DNA from: Enoplosus armatus
Taxonomy: Eukaryota; Chordata; Actinopteri; Centrarchiformes; Enoplosidae
Assembly (NCBI RefSeq): GCF_043641665.1
Contig: NC_092181.1
Location: forward strand, 2,733,421-2,797,420
Direction of reading: 5' to 3'
Length of the DNA stretch: 64,000 nt
Part shown: one piece after another, positions 24,513 through 36,161 of the stretch
Layout of the letters: every line of letters starts with the position of its first letter
Numbering within the stretch: the stretch's first letter is position 1
The notes under the pieces: model-generated
What the model saw: only the letters and a program-made list of their open reading frames with translations
Told to the model about the DNA's origin: nothing
Database searches by the model: none
Position numbers and translations under genes: made by a program

Positions 24513-27500
24513 ATGAAGAATCTACAGACTCTAAGTTTGTTGCCAATTTTGGGTGAGTTAGTCGAAGTTCTTTTAAAATGGTGACATAAATATATCATTT
24601 AATGGACTAATATTCTTACTGAAATATGTTGTTGATTTTTTTCAGCTCTGGCAAGTTTGTTCTTCAAGATAAGTAAGTTAAAGACATGGAGCTCAGAGAG
24701 ATCTTTTGTTTGTCCTCGCTGGTTCAGAACTTTTCAGATATTTGCTCTGTTATATACTGTAGTGGCAGGTGAAGACTGCTATTAATTCAGGGCCTTCTTA
24801 TTCTTTGAACTCAACATGAACTAAAACAACGTGGTGGCTGTATCTGCTCATAATCTCTTAAAAACTTGGTATGGGTACATTTCAAACTCCCAGTGTTTCA
24901 TGTCTTTCTTCAGGTGGATCAATCTCTCTTCGCCCAGTGCTGACCGGTCCTGACCTGGCCTACCTCAACTCAAGGGTGGCTTTCCGGTGCATTGCACCTG
25001 ACTCCTCTCCACCTGTCACTTACGAGCTGATAGGTGACGGTGGTGTCCTGGTCGCCACGGGCGCTGCTCTCCAAGGGCACCAGCCTGCATCATTCTTCCT
25101 GAAGGTCGCCACAACATCGGAGGGGTCATACCACTGCAAGGCGACGGCAGGTGGAAGCACAGGAGTCAGCAACAGCATCAAGTTGAGTGTAGTCAGTGAG
25201 TAAAAGACACACACAGACAGAGAAGGCGTTCATCTTTTTAGAGCTTTAAAGTCGTGGTTGTATTATCTTAGACAATCATTCCCAAACCTCCCCAACCATC
25301 TATCATTCCCCAACTTCTAGCTCCAGCATCAAACACCAGAGTGACTTCTGAGCCCTTCCCCCCAGTCGCATACGAGGGGTCACGCATCGTGCTGAACTGC
25401 ACCGTCACAAAGGGCTCCCACCTTTCCTACACCTGGTTTTTCAACAGGAAGGAAGTAACATCTTCAACCTCTCCCTTCCTCCACCTCACTGGGAACAAGC
25501 TAGTGATGGGAAAGGTGACTCCAGAGTATGCTGGGTGCTATTCTTGCATGGCTTGGTCCACGGTGCAAGACACGAGGAGGTTTTCCAGCAGCTCAGAGGT
25601 CCAGGTGACCGTCAAAGGTATTTGTAAAAAAGTGTAGCAGAATACATTGAAGACTTACAGAAAGTGGGGGCACTGAATAACTCATGGTTGTTTTTAACCA
25701 TGCTAGTGCTGTGGCTCTGGGGGGAGCATAACAATGTTCCCAGGGTTCTATGTTACCCAGCTTAATATCCTCTTAATATGACACCTTTTAAAGGGTTTTA
25801 TGTTCTCAGCAATGTTTTTCCCCTAGGTCAAATGTTCAATATATGTTTCCTTGGGTCAATATGTTGAAATCACCCACCTACAGCTTATAGCCTACTGATG
25901 GTATACTCCTTGAAGCCCTCAAATTTGTGGGCAAGACAGTTTTCTTGACTTGAAATGTCCGTCTCCCTTCGTTTTTTTGCAATTCGAACTTCAGCGATAG
26001 CTATTACCGATCTCTTACAATGTTAGTTTATAATAAGAGATGCACATGCTGCGAACATGGGACCTTGGGAATGTAGGGATGAGTCCGCCCTGGGGAGTGC
26101 AATGTCGTTGTTGATCGTTCCACCACTTTGGTCCAGACTGAAATATCTACCATAAGGTTGACTGTTTAGGCTTGCGTGAATGCCTCAACAACTTTTTGTT
26201 GGATTGCCATGAAACAAAGTTCTTGTCCTATTCATGTTCATTCCTTAACTCTTTATCGCGCGCCTGGTAAATATTTTAATTTGTTCAATACTTTAGTTTA
26301 TGACTAATTACTAATTAATGAAAACTAATGAGATTCCCATCAACTTCAGCTGGACTTTGTGTTTACTGCTAATTACCAAGCAAGCTAACCCACTAAACTA
26401 AGATGGTGACCATGGTAAAGATCCTACCTGCTAAACATGAGCATGTTAGCATTGTCATTGTGAGCATGTCAGCATGCTGATGTTAGCACTTACCTCCAAG
26501 CACCGCTGCATCTAAGTACAGCCTCATACAGCTGCTAGCATGGCTGTAGACTCTTAGTCTTGTTTAACATTTAAAGTGGTTTAAATGAAAACACATTCAC
26601 GCTAAGATATACTGAAACGTTTAGAAATCAAAGGGTTCCATCCAGCAACAACAAACTAACTAGATGGAACCTTGTTGTTGCATAAAACCTTTTTGAAAAT
26701 CCAATATAGGCCAAAATGATGGGGACACTGAGACACTGTTCATGGGTATTAAAATGCTGCTAGAATAGACTCTACGTTTCTGGGAGGAAGTGTACACAAT
26801 CAGTGTCCACATACTTTTGGCCATATACTCCTGATTCATGCACCCAACATGTTCTGTATTGTCCCTGACCCCATCTCCTCCCCTCTTCACTCCTCCCCCA
26901 GTCTACGTTTCAAAACCAAGGATCTCTTTCTCCATCTCCAAAGAGGGAGCCAGTTATCATGGCAACGTGACCTGCTGGTCAACAAGAGGGAGTCCTCCGG
27001 TGAACTTCTCTCTATCACTAGATGACAAGGAAGTGGGATCCGTCACGGCAACTGAATCCCTCGCTGCCTGGTTCCCTGTCGCCATGGTACCCGGGCTGGA
27101 CATGGGCGTGGCTCAATGTCGGGTGAATACTGAGGTGCAGGAGTTGATGAGTGAGCCTGTGACTCTGGAAGTGGGTATGAGCTACACAGACATTTGAAGG
27201 AGATGTGTCTTTCTGTTACTGCCTACCTTTAGTTGGTCTCTTGATCGTCTTTCTCTCGTTCTTTTCCCTCCTGTTCCTCCAGTCCCAGTCGGAGGTGATG
27301 TAGAAGTGGAAGTTGAATATCTCTACAGCGCTGACTCCAAACTGGCGGTCGCCAGGCTGAGCTGTCAAGTCAGCAGAGGAACTTTCCCTTACGTCTCCTG
27401 GATCTTCAACGACTCTGTCCTTCCCTCTGAGATGCATGTGGACTCCCATATTCAGCCCGTCCTGTCTCACTATGCCCTAGCTGACCATAAACGAACCCTT

Positions 27501-28516
27501 GTCCTGGCCAAGCTTGGCCCAGAGGAGTCTGGGTATTACCGCTGCAGGGCCAGGGACAGCTATGATGACTCCGGGCCCTGGGTGGAGAGTGCAGACGTGC
27601 TGGTCCGAGTCACAGGTGAAAAGATCAAGACTAGGTGTAAAATAAAAGTAATCTCAAAGAATTAGTTTGACATTCTGGGAAATATGTTTATTCGCTGGCT
27701 TACAGAGAGTTAGATGAGAAGATTGATATCATTCTCAAGTAGGGGGAAACAGCTAGCCAGGCTCTGTCTAAAGGTAAATAAATCTCTTATCACGTTTGTT
27801 TAACCCATACAAAAACAAAATGTAAAAACATGTTTTTATATGGGGGGTTATGTGCCTGTGTCTTGGTCAGTTGCCGGGCAACCAGCAGAGACTCCAGAAA
27901 GTTGCGGCTCCTGGTCCAGAAGTAGTCCGGCACATAATCCCCTGTAAAATGGCAAATTGTTGTTTTTACACTTTTTTGTACGGCTCAGACAAACAAGATA
28001 CAACATGTTAATCGGTGAGCTTTAGAGGTACTGGTGGCTGGATTTTGTTACCTTTGGATGTTCCCATGTTTCCATTCTTTATGCTAAGCTAAGCTATCCA
28101 GCTGCTGGCTCCAGCGACATATTTACCATACAAACATGAGAATGCTATCAATCTTCTTGTTTCACTCTTTAATAAAGTCAATAAGCTTATTTCACAAAAT
28201 GTTTAACTGACTTCTTTTTAATCCAGACTCATCTTAACATTTCACCTTTTCATACGTTTCCTCTTCACCGCACTTTTTACTCTTGATCTGACAAATCCAT
28301 CCGTTAAGCAAAGGCTTCCACTGAAACACCATTAGCACATATCGGATATTTAAATGCCTTCCTGTTCCTCGACAGTCTGTCCCTTCTCTTCCACAGAGGT
28401 TTTCATTACCTCCTTGGAGGTCATTAGCATCGCGTTCTGCTGCTTCCTTTTCCTGATGTTGGCAGTGGGTGTACCCTGTGTGTACAAGATGTTTGACCAC
28501 AATGAAGGTGTGTGTC

Positions 28517-28550
<34 letters not shown>

Positions 28551-29595
28551 GAAGAAATGAATTGACTGGAACTGAATTTATTTGAAATGTTCTAATGTGT
28601 CCACCTCTCATTTCTTTCACAGCTCATGCCCACATTGCGGCAACAGTAAAGTAAGCTTTATCTTTATGGACCTCAGAAAGTTTCTTGTTCTGTAACTCAT
28701 ATCAACCTGTTCAACAGTGTTTGTGCCTTCCAGTCCCAGTTCTGATGCTCTTCCTCTTTCTGCACCCACGTCCCAGTCAGGAGGCAGACAGGCCAATATG
28801 TCCTCTACAGACTGTGATGTTCAGAATCAGGTACACAGGCCTGAACAACACATAACAGTGCACCACACTGCATGTAAACACAGTGAAATATAGTATCCTG
28901 TCCAGTAACGCTTTCCTTCACACGTCCTTTAGTTTCCTATAATTCATTAGAAAGGAACTAATATGTAACTGTGTTGTAAGGTTCCTGGAAAAGACTATCA
29001 TTTGTCATTTGGTATTGATTATAGGAAAAATGGACACAGTGTTTAATTGGTACACTTTACTTTAGGGGTCTGTAATAATTTCACAATAATTTCCTAGGAC
29101 GTTTTCTGTAAGGAACTATTTAGTATGGTACTGATTATAGATAAAATAGAAATTTAATCAAAAGAACTTCTATGGTTTAACTGCATATTACATTCATTAT
29201 TCAATGATTATTGGAAACCTTATTTTTCATGTATGTTTGCCTGTGGACACATTTCATATTTTTGACATTTTTGCATTTTCACTGGCCTAAAGACTCTCAA
29301 GCATTACACTAACTGGAATGAATCAATGGAAAATGAATAAAACATTGTCCACATTTTGCCTATTATTAGTACAAATTTAAACAGTTGTGGTTAAATATAT
29401 ACCCATCAAATAAAGCGTTAATAACTTAAAGAGTTAACAGTCAGAGCAAAGCAGGCCTGGACAATATGTGGCAAAAATATCAAATGTGTCCAGTGAAATT
29501 AAGTTTTGTTCTTAATAATCTCAAACGATGTGAACCAGGTATCAACAAGAAGACATGACGTCTGTTCTCTCTCTCTGTTTTAGACCACAGTATGA
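24513..29595 (+). CDS. Transmembrane Ig-superfamily protein 1 (four Ig domains), at the C17orf99/IL-40 position
   Basis: Exons: 24513-24552, 24646-24672, 24914-25195, 25321-25617, 26902-27174, 27283-27615, 28397-28507, 28623-28650, 28734-28830, 29584-29595; all phases agree, 499 residues. The signal peptide is split over exon 1 and a 27-base mini-exon, as in Fc-receptor and FCRL genes (where the mini-exon is 21 bases). Four Ig-like domains follow, one exon each in phase 1: about 23-116, 117-215, 216-306 and 307-417, with paired Cys (for example VAFRC...SYHC, IVLNC...CYSC, LSCQV...YYRC). The third lacks the usual strand-C Trp. One helix (about 421-446) is followed by a 50-residue tail without Tyr-based motifs that ends TTV, a possible class I PDZ ligand. 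The overall look is FCRL/PECAM1-like. It sits between tmc8 and syngr2, where mammals carry C17orf99 (IL-40). Orthology is inference. AATAAA is at 29800. Confidence 0.85.
25618..26650. repeat. Intron with dispersed teleost repeat (about 26120-26570)
   Basis: Within the 1.28 kb intron between Ig domains 2 and 3, the stretch with GAGCATGTTAGCATTG, GAGCATGTCAGCATGCTGAT and GCTGCTAGCATGGCTGTAG resembles a repeat that is very common in fish introns. No open frame survives. The part before 26100 shows nothing I can name. Confidence 0.5.
26690..26828. mobile_element. Remnant end of a Tc1-like transposon
   Basis: The sequence ends TGTCCACATACTTTTGGCCAT, which is the terminal motif of a widespread fish Tc1-like or derived MITE family; the opposite end is not recognisable. 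No transposase frame remains. It lies about 70 bases upstream of the third Ig-domain exon. Confidence 0.5.
27665..28200. repeat. Fold-back element, copy B
   Basis: Left arm with AGAGAGTTAGATGAGAAGA and GGGGGAAACAGCTAGCC; right arm with CTTTATGCTAAGCTAAGC and ACATGAGAATGCTATCAATC running the other way. Same family as 22000-22640, here in the intron before the transmembrane exon of Ig gene 1. Confidence 0.7.
28519..28548. repeat. (GT)n microsatellite after the transmembrane exon of Ig gene 1
   Basis: About 15 TG units, starting 11 bases after the donor (28508) of the transmembrane exon. The intron is only 115 bases long. Confidence 0.95.
28831..29583. other. Last intron of Ig gene 1, nothing recognised
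   Basis: AT-rich 753-base intron that separates the penultimate exon from a terminal exon with only four codons (including stop). The motif TTCACAATAATTTCCTAGGA suggests a diverged repeat, but I cannot name it. Confidence 0.3.
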
Positions 29596-30085
29596 CGCAG
29601 GAGGAACCCGCACTTCTCATCAAATTGTCATTAATTCATTTCAAATTTGCAGCTATTTTTTGTTGTTCTGCAGATATGGCAATCATGACCTTTCCTTTGC
29701 TGCCAAGTTTCTCATAAGAAACTGGTGGAACATTCAATTAAAAAGAGTTAAAGATTGTTTTTCAGCAGTGCTACTGTATGTACTGTCATGTTCATTGCAA
29801 ATAAAAAGTCCAATTTTAAACTAAAACTAAATGTTTTGTTGTTGTTTTTTTCAATTAAACCAATGAAATTCCAATGATATTCACATTTTTCAATACCACT
29901 GAGATAATAACTTCATCTTGGAACGTTACAGAGAGGGAGGGTGCTGCAGGGAGGGGTAGTGTAACACTATCAGCTATCAGCACATGTTTCTAAGACCGTG
30001 TGTATTTTTTTCAACCCTGCATTCAAAACTGCCAAAACTCCTGCATTGCACAGCGTAGCATGTTTGACGTTGTATTAAAGGCACC

Positions 30086-33000
30086 ATGTTTTCTTTCAGA
30101 ATGTTTGCTTCCCTCTTTGTAATCATACTGGGTGAGCTCAACACAGTTTGCCTGGCTGTACACAGTTGTTTCATAATTCAAAACTCTTCTAAACTATTTG
30201 ACTTCTTTTTCCTCTCTACAGGGTTGTGCTTCTGTGGCAAGGAGAGCAGTAAGTCAGTTGTGTTGTTTGAGTGTGTGTTAGTGTGTGTATAGTCAATTAA
30301 TATAAATGTGTAGCTCATGATTCTTATTGTTGAGTGTTTGTTCAATTTCGTTTTATTTTGTTTTTTGATAGTCAGCCAGTCAATTCTGGGGCGTCCACGC
30401 CTGTTTGGCCCTTCGGAGGCTTTGGCAAAAAAGCCTGTAGATCTTCAGTGTGAACTGCTGGTCTACCCAGAGAATGAAACTATCCTGCTGCAGTTATTCA
30501 AGTGAGTATTCGTTCACATTAAATCTAATCACTGTATTAAAGCGTAAAAGCAATGATAGAAAATCCTTCTAATTATCAACCTTTTCTAGGGAGGGTAACC
30601 GTAATAAGTTGTTGGGCGAGTACACCTCCATGGATGGGGAGGTTGCATCGTTCCCCATGGTGATCAAAAGTTCTCATGAAGGCAACCTGGAGTGTGTGGC
30701 CAAAGGGCAGAACAACACAAACATAGAGCCCACTGTCAGCTACATGCACTACCTGAAGGTTGTTGGTGAGTCTCTTTATTACCAGCGAGATATATATATA
30801 TATATACATTTTTTTTTTCTTAACCTGTTTATGTTATCTGTGTTCAGAGCTCAGCCTTAGAAATCAGTTCTTTACTTTTTCCAATAAGAATCATTGTTAG
30901 TTTGAAATAAAACCAGGATCTCAGTCTGTTGCTGTGTCTGTCTTGCAGAACCAGTAAAAGACGCAGAGGTTGACGTTCATTCAGGTCCAGTGGAGTTCTT
31001 TGAGGGTAAGACACTGGAGCTGCGCTGTAGACTAACCGCTGGAAATCATGTCTCCTACAAGTGGCTGCTAAATGGTCGGCCTGTCTCTCACTATGTTGAC
31101 CATATCTTGATCAACAGGTCAGTGGAATCTCATTGAGATCGTCTCTTGACAGCTTCTTCTGCATTACTAGGTGGTTGCTAGGCGGTTGCTATGGTGTTGT
31201 GAGCAGCTGAAAGATTTATTTGGTTATTGTTAACTATTCTGTACTGTGGGTGGTGCATTCATAAAACTAGGACCATGTAGGGTGGTTGCTAAATTGTTGG
31301 TGGTGCGTTGCTATGTGGTTGCCATGGTAATTCTGGGTGGTTGGCACTGCATGGATGATAGGGTATACTGTGTGCATGTAATAGTCACTAGAGAACTAGT
31401 AGCAGCAGCAAGGTATGAACTGTAAGTATTATCAAAGGAGTACTTCAACATTTTGGGAAATTTATTTTAAGAGTTGAATGGAAAATTGAAGTTTGTCGAC
31501 ATGTCTGTAGTTCTTTTCACCAAGTGGGAGATATCATCTGTGTCAGAGATTTCCAATAGCTCAGACTCGGAATTACAAGTCGTTGACGTTGCTGCTGTTA
31601 AAGGACATGACGTGAACGCACCATACAAGGCAATTAGCTTAGCTTAGCATAAAGACTGGACACAGGGGGAAACAGCCAGTCTGGCTCTGTCCAAAGTTCA
31701 AAAATACAGCTACTATGACCTGTAAAGCTCATGTAACATGTTGTATCTCGTTTGTTTAATCCGTAGACAAATAGAAACTTTTGTTGTTTTATGTGGCGTT
31801 AGGTTACAAAAAGAAAAGAATGGTAAACCGGAAGTTTGCATGAAGAATCAGAGTTCTGTACAGGAAATTGCTGAAACGAAAAACAAGAGTAGTTGCACTA
31901 AAAGTACTAAATATGACACATTAAAAATAGGTAAAATGCTGGAAACTGCAGCCACACTGTCTGAGAAAGAAACCCTTTGTAATGGAGGCCACTGAGCTCA
32001 TTTCTAACTGAACAAGTAAAAAGATTATCTGTGTCGTCCTCAGAACTACTTCTACAGACAGCGGCTCCTACATGTGTGTCGCCACCAACAGATTCAACAA
32101 AACAGTCTTCACCTCCAACAGCTCTGAAGTTGTAATCACAGTCAAAGGTGGGCTATCATCTGTTGTGAATAAACTCTCAGGCTCAAATCTTTTTTTTCTT
32201 TTTCTTCTTTGAACAAAACAACACTCTCCTATGTCCTGTTCCTTCAGCCGTGGTGTCAAACCCTGACATCTCCTTCACCGTGTTAAAGGAGGACTCCCAC
32301 AACTACTCTGCCGTGGTCACCTGTCAGTCAACGCGAGGGACTCTGCCTTTCAACTTTTCGCTATACAACAGGACAGAACTGGTTGCCAATATGACAGTTG
32401 GAGAGAGAAACGCCACATTTAAGGTTCCACTGGTCTTGGGCCAGCACTTGGGAAGGCTCCAGTGCCGGGCAAACAATGGAGACCAGATCGCGTACAGTCA
32501 ATGGATTCCCCTAGAAGTTGGTATGTGCATGTTTGAAACTGCAGATATACTTTTTAAAATGTTTGTCCGTGATGTCTCTTTTCGATCCCTAATGTCTCCA
32601 ACAGTTCCAGTTGGTGGGCCTGTGATGATGAATTACGACTATGACATTGGAGAAAACTATGCTGTGATCGGCCTGAGGCTCTACTGCAAGGCGGCGAAGG
32701 GATCTCTTCCACGGTACCAGTGGTTCCTCAACAACACCCTTCTACATGCCCGAGGAAGCTTCTACTATGTGGTCAACCAGCCTCCAGAACAGTCTATACT
32801 GCTGCTGTCTGTAGGGAGGATCAGCGCTGGGACGTACCGCTGTGAAGTGTCAGACAGCTTTGACAACACCACCGCCATAAGCAGCAAGAGGTGGTATTTG
32901 GATAAAGAAGGTACCGTTGTTTTTTTTACTGTTGATTTAAGTGAAACGTCCCCGTGACAGGTGATGGTTTCATCTCTTCTCCATCTTCCCGCTCCTCCAG

Positions 33001-34538
33001 TGCTCAATGGTCTCCGGGTGTTGGTGGTGGCAGTTGTCTTTGGATGTTTCACAGCCCTGGTTCTCCTGGTCTCCATTTGTTGTTGGATCGGAGTGGTGTT
33101 CAGTGAGTTCACAGCGTTCCCATCATTTCAGACTCCTTGTTTTTATCTGCCGTGGCTTCCTCCTCATTGCTGCTGTGAGTGAATGCTTGTTACTCTTCTT
33201 TCAGGGCGGAGGGAGTACGGAGAGAAGTCTGTGTGAGTTAGTTCTCTTCCTGTTTCCCTGTTGTGTGCCCTAAAACCAATACAGCAGCTTTCATGCAAAG
33301 GTCCAAAACAGCGACAAATAAAGTAAAATCCGGTTCATCTGTGGCCTTGTTTGTTCATGGTCACACATTAATTAACAAAGTAATGAAATACGGTGTGTTA
33401 AAATGCTGCAGCAGGAGCAACACTTAGCTTTTTGTATCGATCCAAATAAGGCTTTATGTTCACAGACTCACAACATCAACAGTGATCTGGGGGGACATTT
33501 CGGGGCACACTCTTGCCTTTATTAGACATCTTGGCTATGTAGACTGACAGTAAACATGGGGGAGATAAGGGGATGACATGTAACAAAGGTTATGTGGTAG
33601 ATGTATTAGACCTGCTGAACCAGCAGGTCACAAATCTTTAACCTCTATTGATGACCGAGGAACAGAAAACACTTGGTCTCTGATCTGGTCCTGAACGCTG
33701 TCATTTTTTTCCGGCTTGAATATGAAATGTCCTGCAGTGTGAGTTGCTGTATTCTCAGTGTGCAGTTAAACGTGTGCATGTGAAGGAGAAAAAAACGAAA
33801 AGACTCTTGTCACATTTTATTTGTTTAACTGTTCAGTTATGTCTTCAGTGAATTTTATCTCGCTACACGATGATTCATTCTGGTGGATAAATACATAATT
33901 CCTTTTTTTTTTGCCAGATGAAGTCACATTTAAATATAATCCGATAAAGAAAATCTCTGAATCAGCCAATGTGAAAGCTCAACGCTCCCAGAAACAGTGC
34001 TGCCAATGACCTCAGCTGCAGCACCGTGTGTAGTTGGGCCTATGTTACATTCATTGTATGCTTGCTTTTATGCTCTATGTTTACAACTGCATTAAACTTT
34101 GCCTGTCTCAAGACAGCTGCCTATGTGACAACTTTCCTCCTCCTCTCCTCTCAGGTTCAGCTTGGAGATGGAGGGGAGAAAGGCAGCTGCATACGAGGGC
34201 GAGCTGGTCAGTCGATCTTTCAGTATCTCCATCATTCAAAGGCTGCTCATTCACTCTCAGCTATACACATAATCGCACACCGAGTATTCAGCAGCTCTTC
34301 ATGTGTCTCTCCTCACAGGACTTGTCAGAGTACGATGAGGACGCTGATGTGGTGAGTTTGATCAGGTGAAGATCCAACACATTCAGTCAGTTATTTAAAA
34401 CAAGCAAGCGGGCCAAACTCTCCTGCTCTCTGCCTGTTCTCTCCTCAGGTATCTGACGCCTCTGTGGGAGAATGGCCCCAAACTGAGGAAGAGCAGGAGA
34501 CGTTGGAGGATGAACCAGTTGAACTGTTTGCTCTGTGA
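30086..34538 (+). CDS. Transmembrane Ig-superfamily protein 2 (four Ig domains), tandem paralogue
   Basis: Exons: 30086-30131, 30222-30248, 30372-30501, 30590-30765, 30949-31117, 32044-32147, 32248-32520, 32605-32910, 33001-33102, 33205-33232, 34155-34206, 34319-34351, 34449-34538; phases agree, 511 residues. The signal peptide is again split by a 27-base mini-exon. Ig domain 1 (about 25-126) and domain 2 (127-217) are each split over two exons, unlike the upstream copy; domain 3 (218-308) and domain 4 (309-410) are single exons. The domain 3 exon is 273 bases in both genes, and both read C-x-STRG-x-x-P-x-NFSL. Many N-glycosylation sequons occur (NYS, NFS, NRT, NMT, NAT, NNT). The membrane helix is about 413-440. 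The tail of about 70 residues begins RRREY and is strongly acidic, with EYDEDADVV and no canonical ITIM or ITAM. Ligand unknown. It sits 0.3 kb upstream of syngr2. Confidence 0.85.
31140..31340. repeat. Degenerate minisatellite of GGTGGTTGCTA-type units
   Basis: Irregular tandem units such as GGTGGTTGCTAGGCGG, GTGGTTGCTAAATTG and GTGGTTGCCATGG recur across about 200 bases in the intron that splits Ig domain 2 of the second Ig gene. Confidence 0.55.
31435..31770. repeat. Fold-back element, copy C (partial)
   Basis: Contains AGCTTAGCATAAAGACTGG, CACAGGGGGAAACAGCC and CTCGTTTGTTTAATCCG, shared with copies A and B. Only one arm and part of the centre are clear. It shares the 926-base intron 31118-32043 with the GGTGGTTGC-type minisatellite. 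Confidence 0.6.
33480..33620. repeat. Diverged SINE fragment in Ig gene 2 intron
   Basis: GGGGGAGATAAGGGGATGACATGTAACAAAGG resembles the tail of the SINE family seen at 9785-9893 and 49590-49702 (ATGCAACAAAGG). The tRNA-like head is not evident. The rest of the 922-base intron 33233-34154 shows nothing recognisable. Confidence 0.4.
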
Positions 34539-34599
34539 ACACAGTTGTGGTTAAATAAACACCTGCTCATCATGCTGCGAGCTGTCATGACTTTTACAG

Positions 34600-34874
34600 T
34601 GTGAATAATTAGAGTTTTTTTTAGATAAGTGTTTGTGGTGGTAAAATTATGATAGCAGTCACACACATGACCACCTTTCCGGGCTCCCTAACCGGTCAAA
34701 CCCCGCCCCTCTGACGCGCAGCGGGACGGCGCAGGCTCCTCTGGGCGCTGCGCGTCTTCGTCAAGTGAGGCAGCGCGGCGGAAGGTGGCAGTAGTTTCGG
34801 TGTAGCTCAGTTGAGCTGGTAGGCTGTCCTGTCAGGTCGGATCAAACCGCACGGATCGGCTGAACCGGAGAGAC
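34600..34874 (+). promoter_or_regulatory. CpG-rich promoter and 5'UTR of syngr2
   Basis: From about 34690 the sequence is rich in CpG (GACGCGCAGCGGGACGGCGC, GCGCTGCGCGTC, GCAGCGCGGCGG) directly upstream of the syngr2 start codon, as expected for a CpG-type promoter. No TATA box seen. Confidence 0.55.
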
Positions 34875-35999
34875 ATGGAGGAGACTGGCGGTGCAAGCGC
34901 GTACGGGGCTTCGCTCGCAGGAGGGGGCTTCGACTTCTACAAGTTTGTCCGACAACCGCAAACCATCGTGCGGCTGCTCAGCTGGGTGAGTGCACTGTGG
35001 ATGTGGGAGTTTTAACAACGCGTGTCACTACATGGCGTCCAAAGGTCCACAAGAGACTCGGATTCATATCCAGCCTGGTCTGTGAGCAGGTGCGCCTGGC
35101 CCGGATCCGGTAAACCGCCCCCCCTATATTTTTTATTAGTGTCGGTCAGAACAACAGGCTGCTATGTGCGGGGCGTCATGTTGCACGCAGCTGGTGTGTG
35201 ACAGCAGCTCGGCGACAGCACAGGTCAACACTGCTGTTGTCAGAGGACAAAAGACAGAAAGCAGAGGCGACCACTTCTGGAAGACGAAGGATGTGTCTTA
35301 GTCTTTAATCTCTGCAGAGCTGTACAATCAACTAAAGGAAGATTACATTCATGTGGCTTCTAATGCCACATTTTAAGAAATACATACAATATTTAAGGTT
35401 GTAAAATGGATAAAAGACAGTATTATTAACAGTAGTAATCATAAAGAGGTAATGAAGACAGAGGGTATTTGCATAGAGAGGGGAATTCATGTGCCAGGGA
35501 AAGTTCTGAGAAGTTGTTGTCCTCTGCTGATCACCTGTTGCTAGGCAAATCTTGAGGCATAGATTTGTTTTTGTGATTAGGACGCTGATCTGGAAAGTCC
35601 AAAAAGGAATCTCAGCCAGACGGGTTATGCAATTGAAACGGATTGTGGTCTAACCCTGGGTGATTGTGAGCACCTAGACTGAAGAGGAGTGAACAGTTTT
35701 GTCTGTCCTCGGCCGTCTTCCTGGGTGAAATGAAAGAGATTTGGATCTTCATTTGGAGGCAGCGTTATTGGACATGACTGCTTTCATGTCCTTACAGACT
35801 TGTGTCTGGGATCCCCGACGCTGCAGTTGATATTCATTCACTTTGTTGGTTCATGAAGCGTAAACTATTTGTTAGGCCTCTAGCTCGCGTACATGCAGGG
35901 TGAGAAAACACACACAGCTACTGGATGATGCAGGGTACCCAGCGTGGAAGACGAGGACTGAGGACAGAATGTGCCCTTAGTTTCCTCAGTGTTTATGTG

Positions 36000-36048
<49 letters not shown>

Positions 36049-36161
36049 CAGAGAGATTATGTGTGTGTCACTGGTAAACAGGGGCTGATGGGCAGGTAAG
36101 GTGATACCTCTCCCCCGTTGACCCTCTCTATTACTCTTGGTGAATGTGTGCCACTGATCTC

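Noticed and set aside
33205..34538. ITIM motifs in the tail of Ig protein 2 (around EYDEDADVV and AYEGEL)
   Set aside because: Neither has Leu, Ile or Val at Tyr+3, so neither fits the ITIM pattern.
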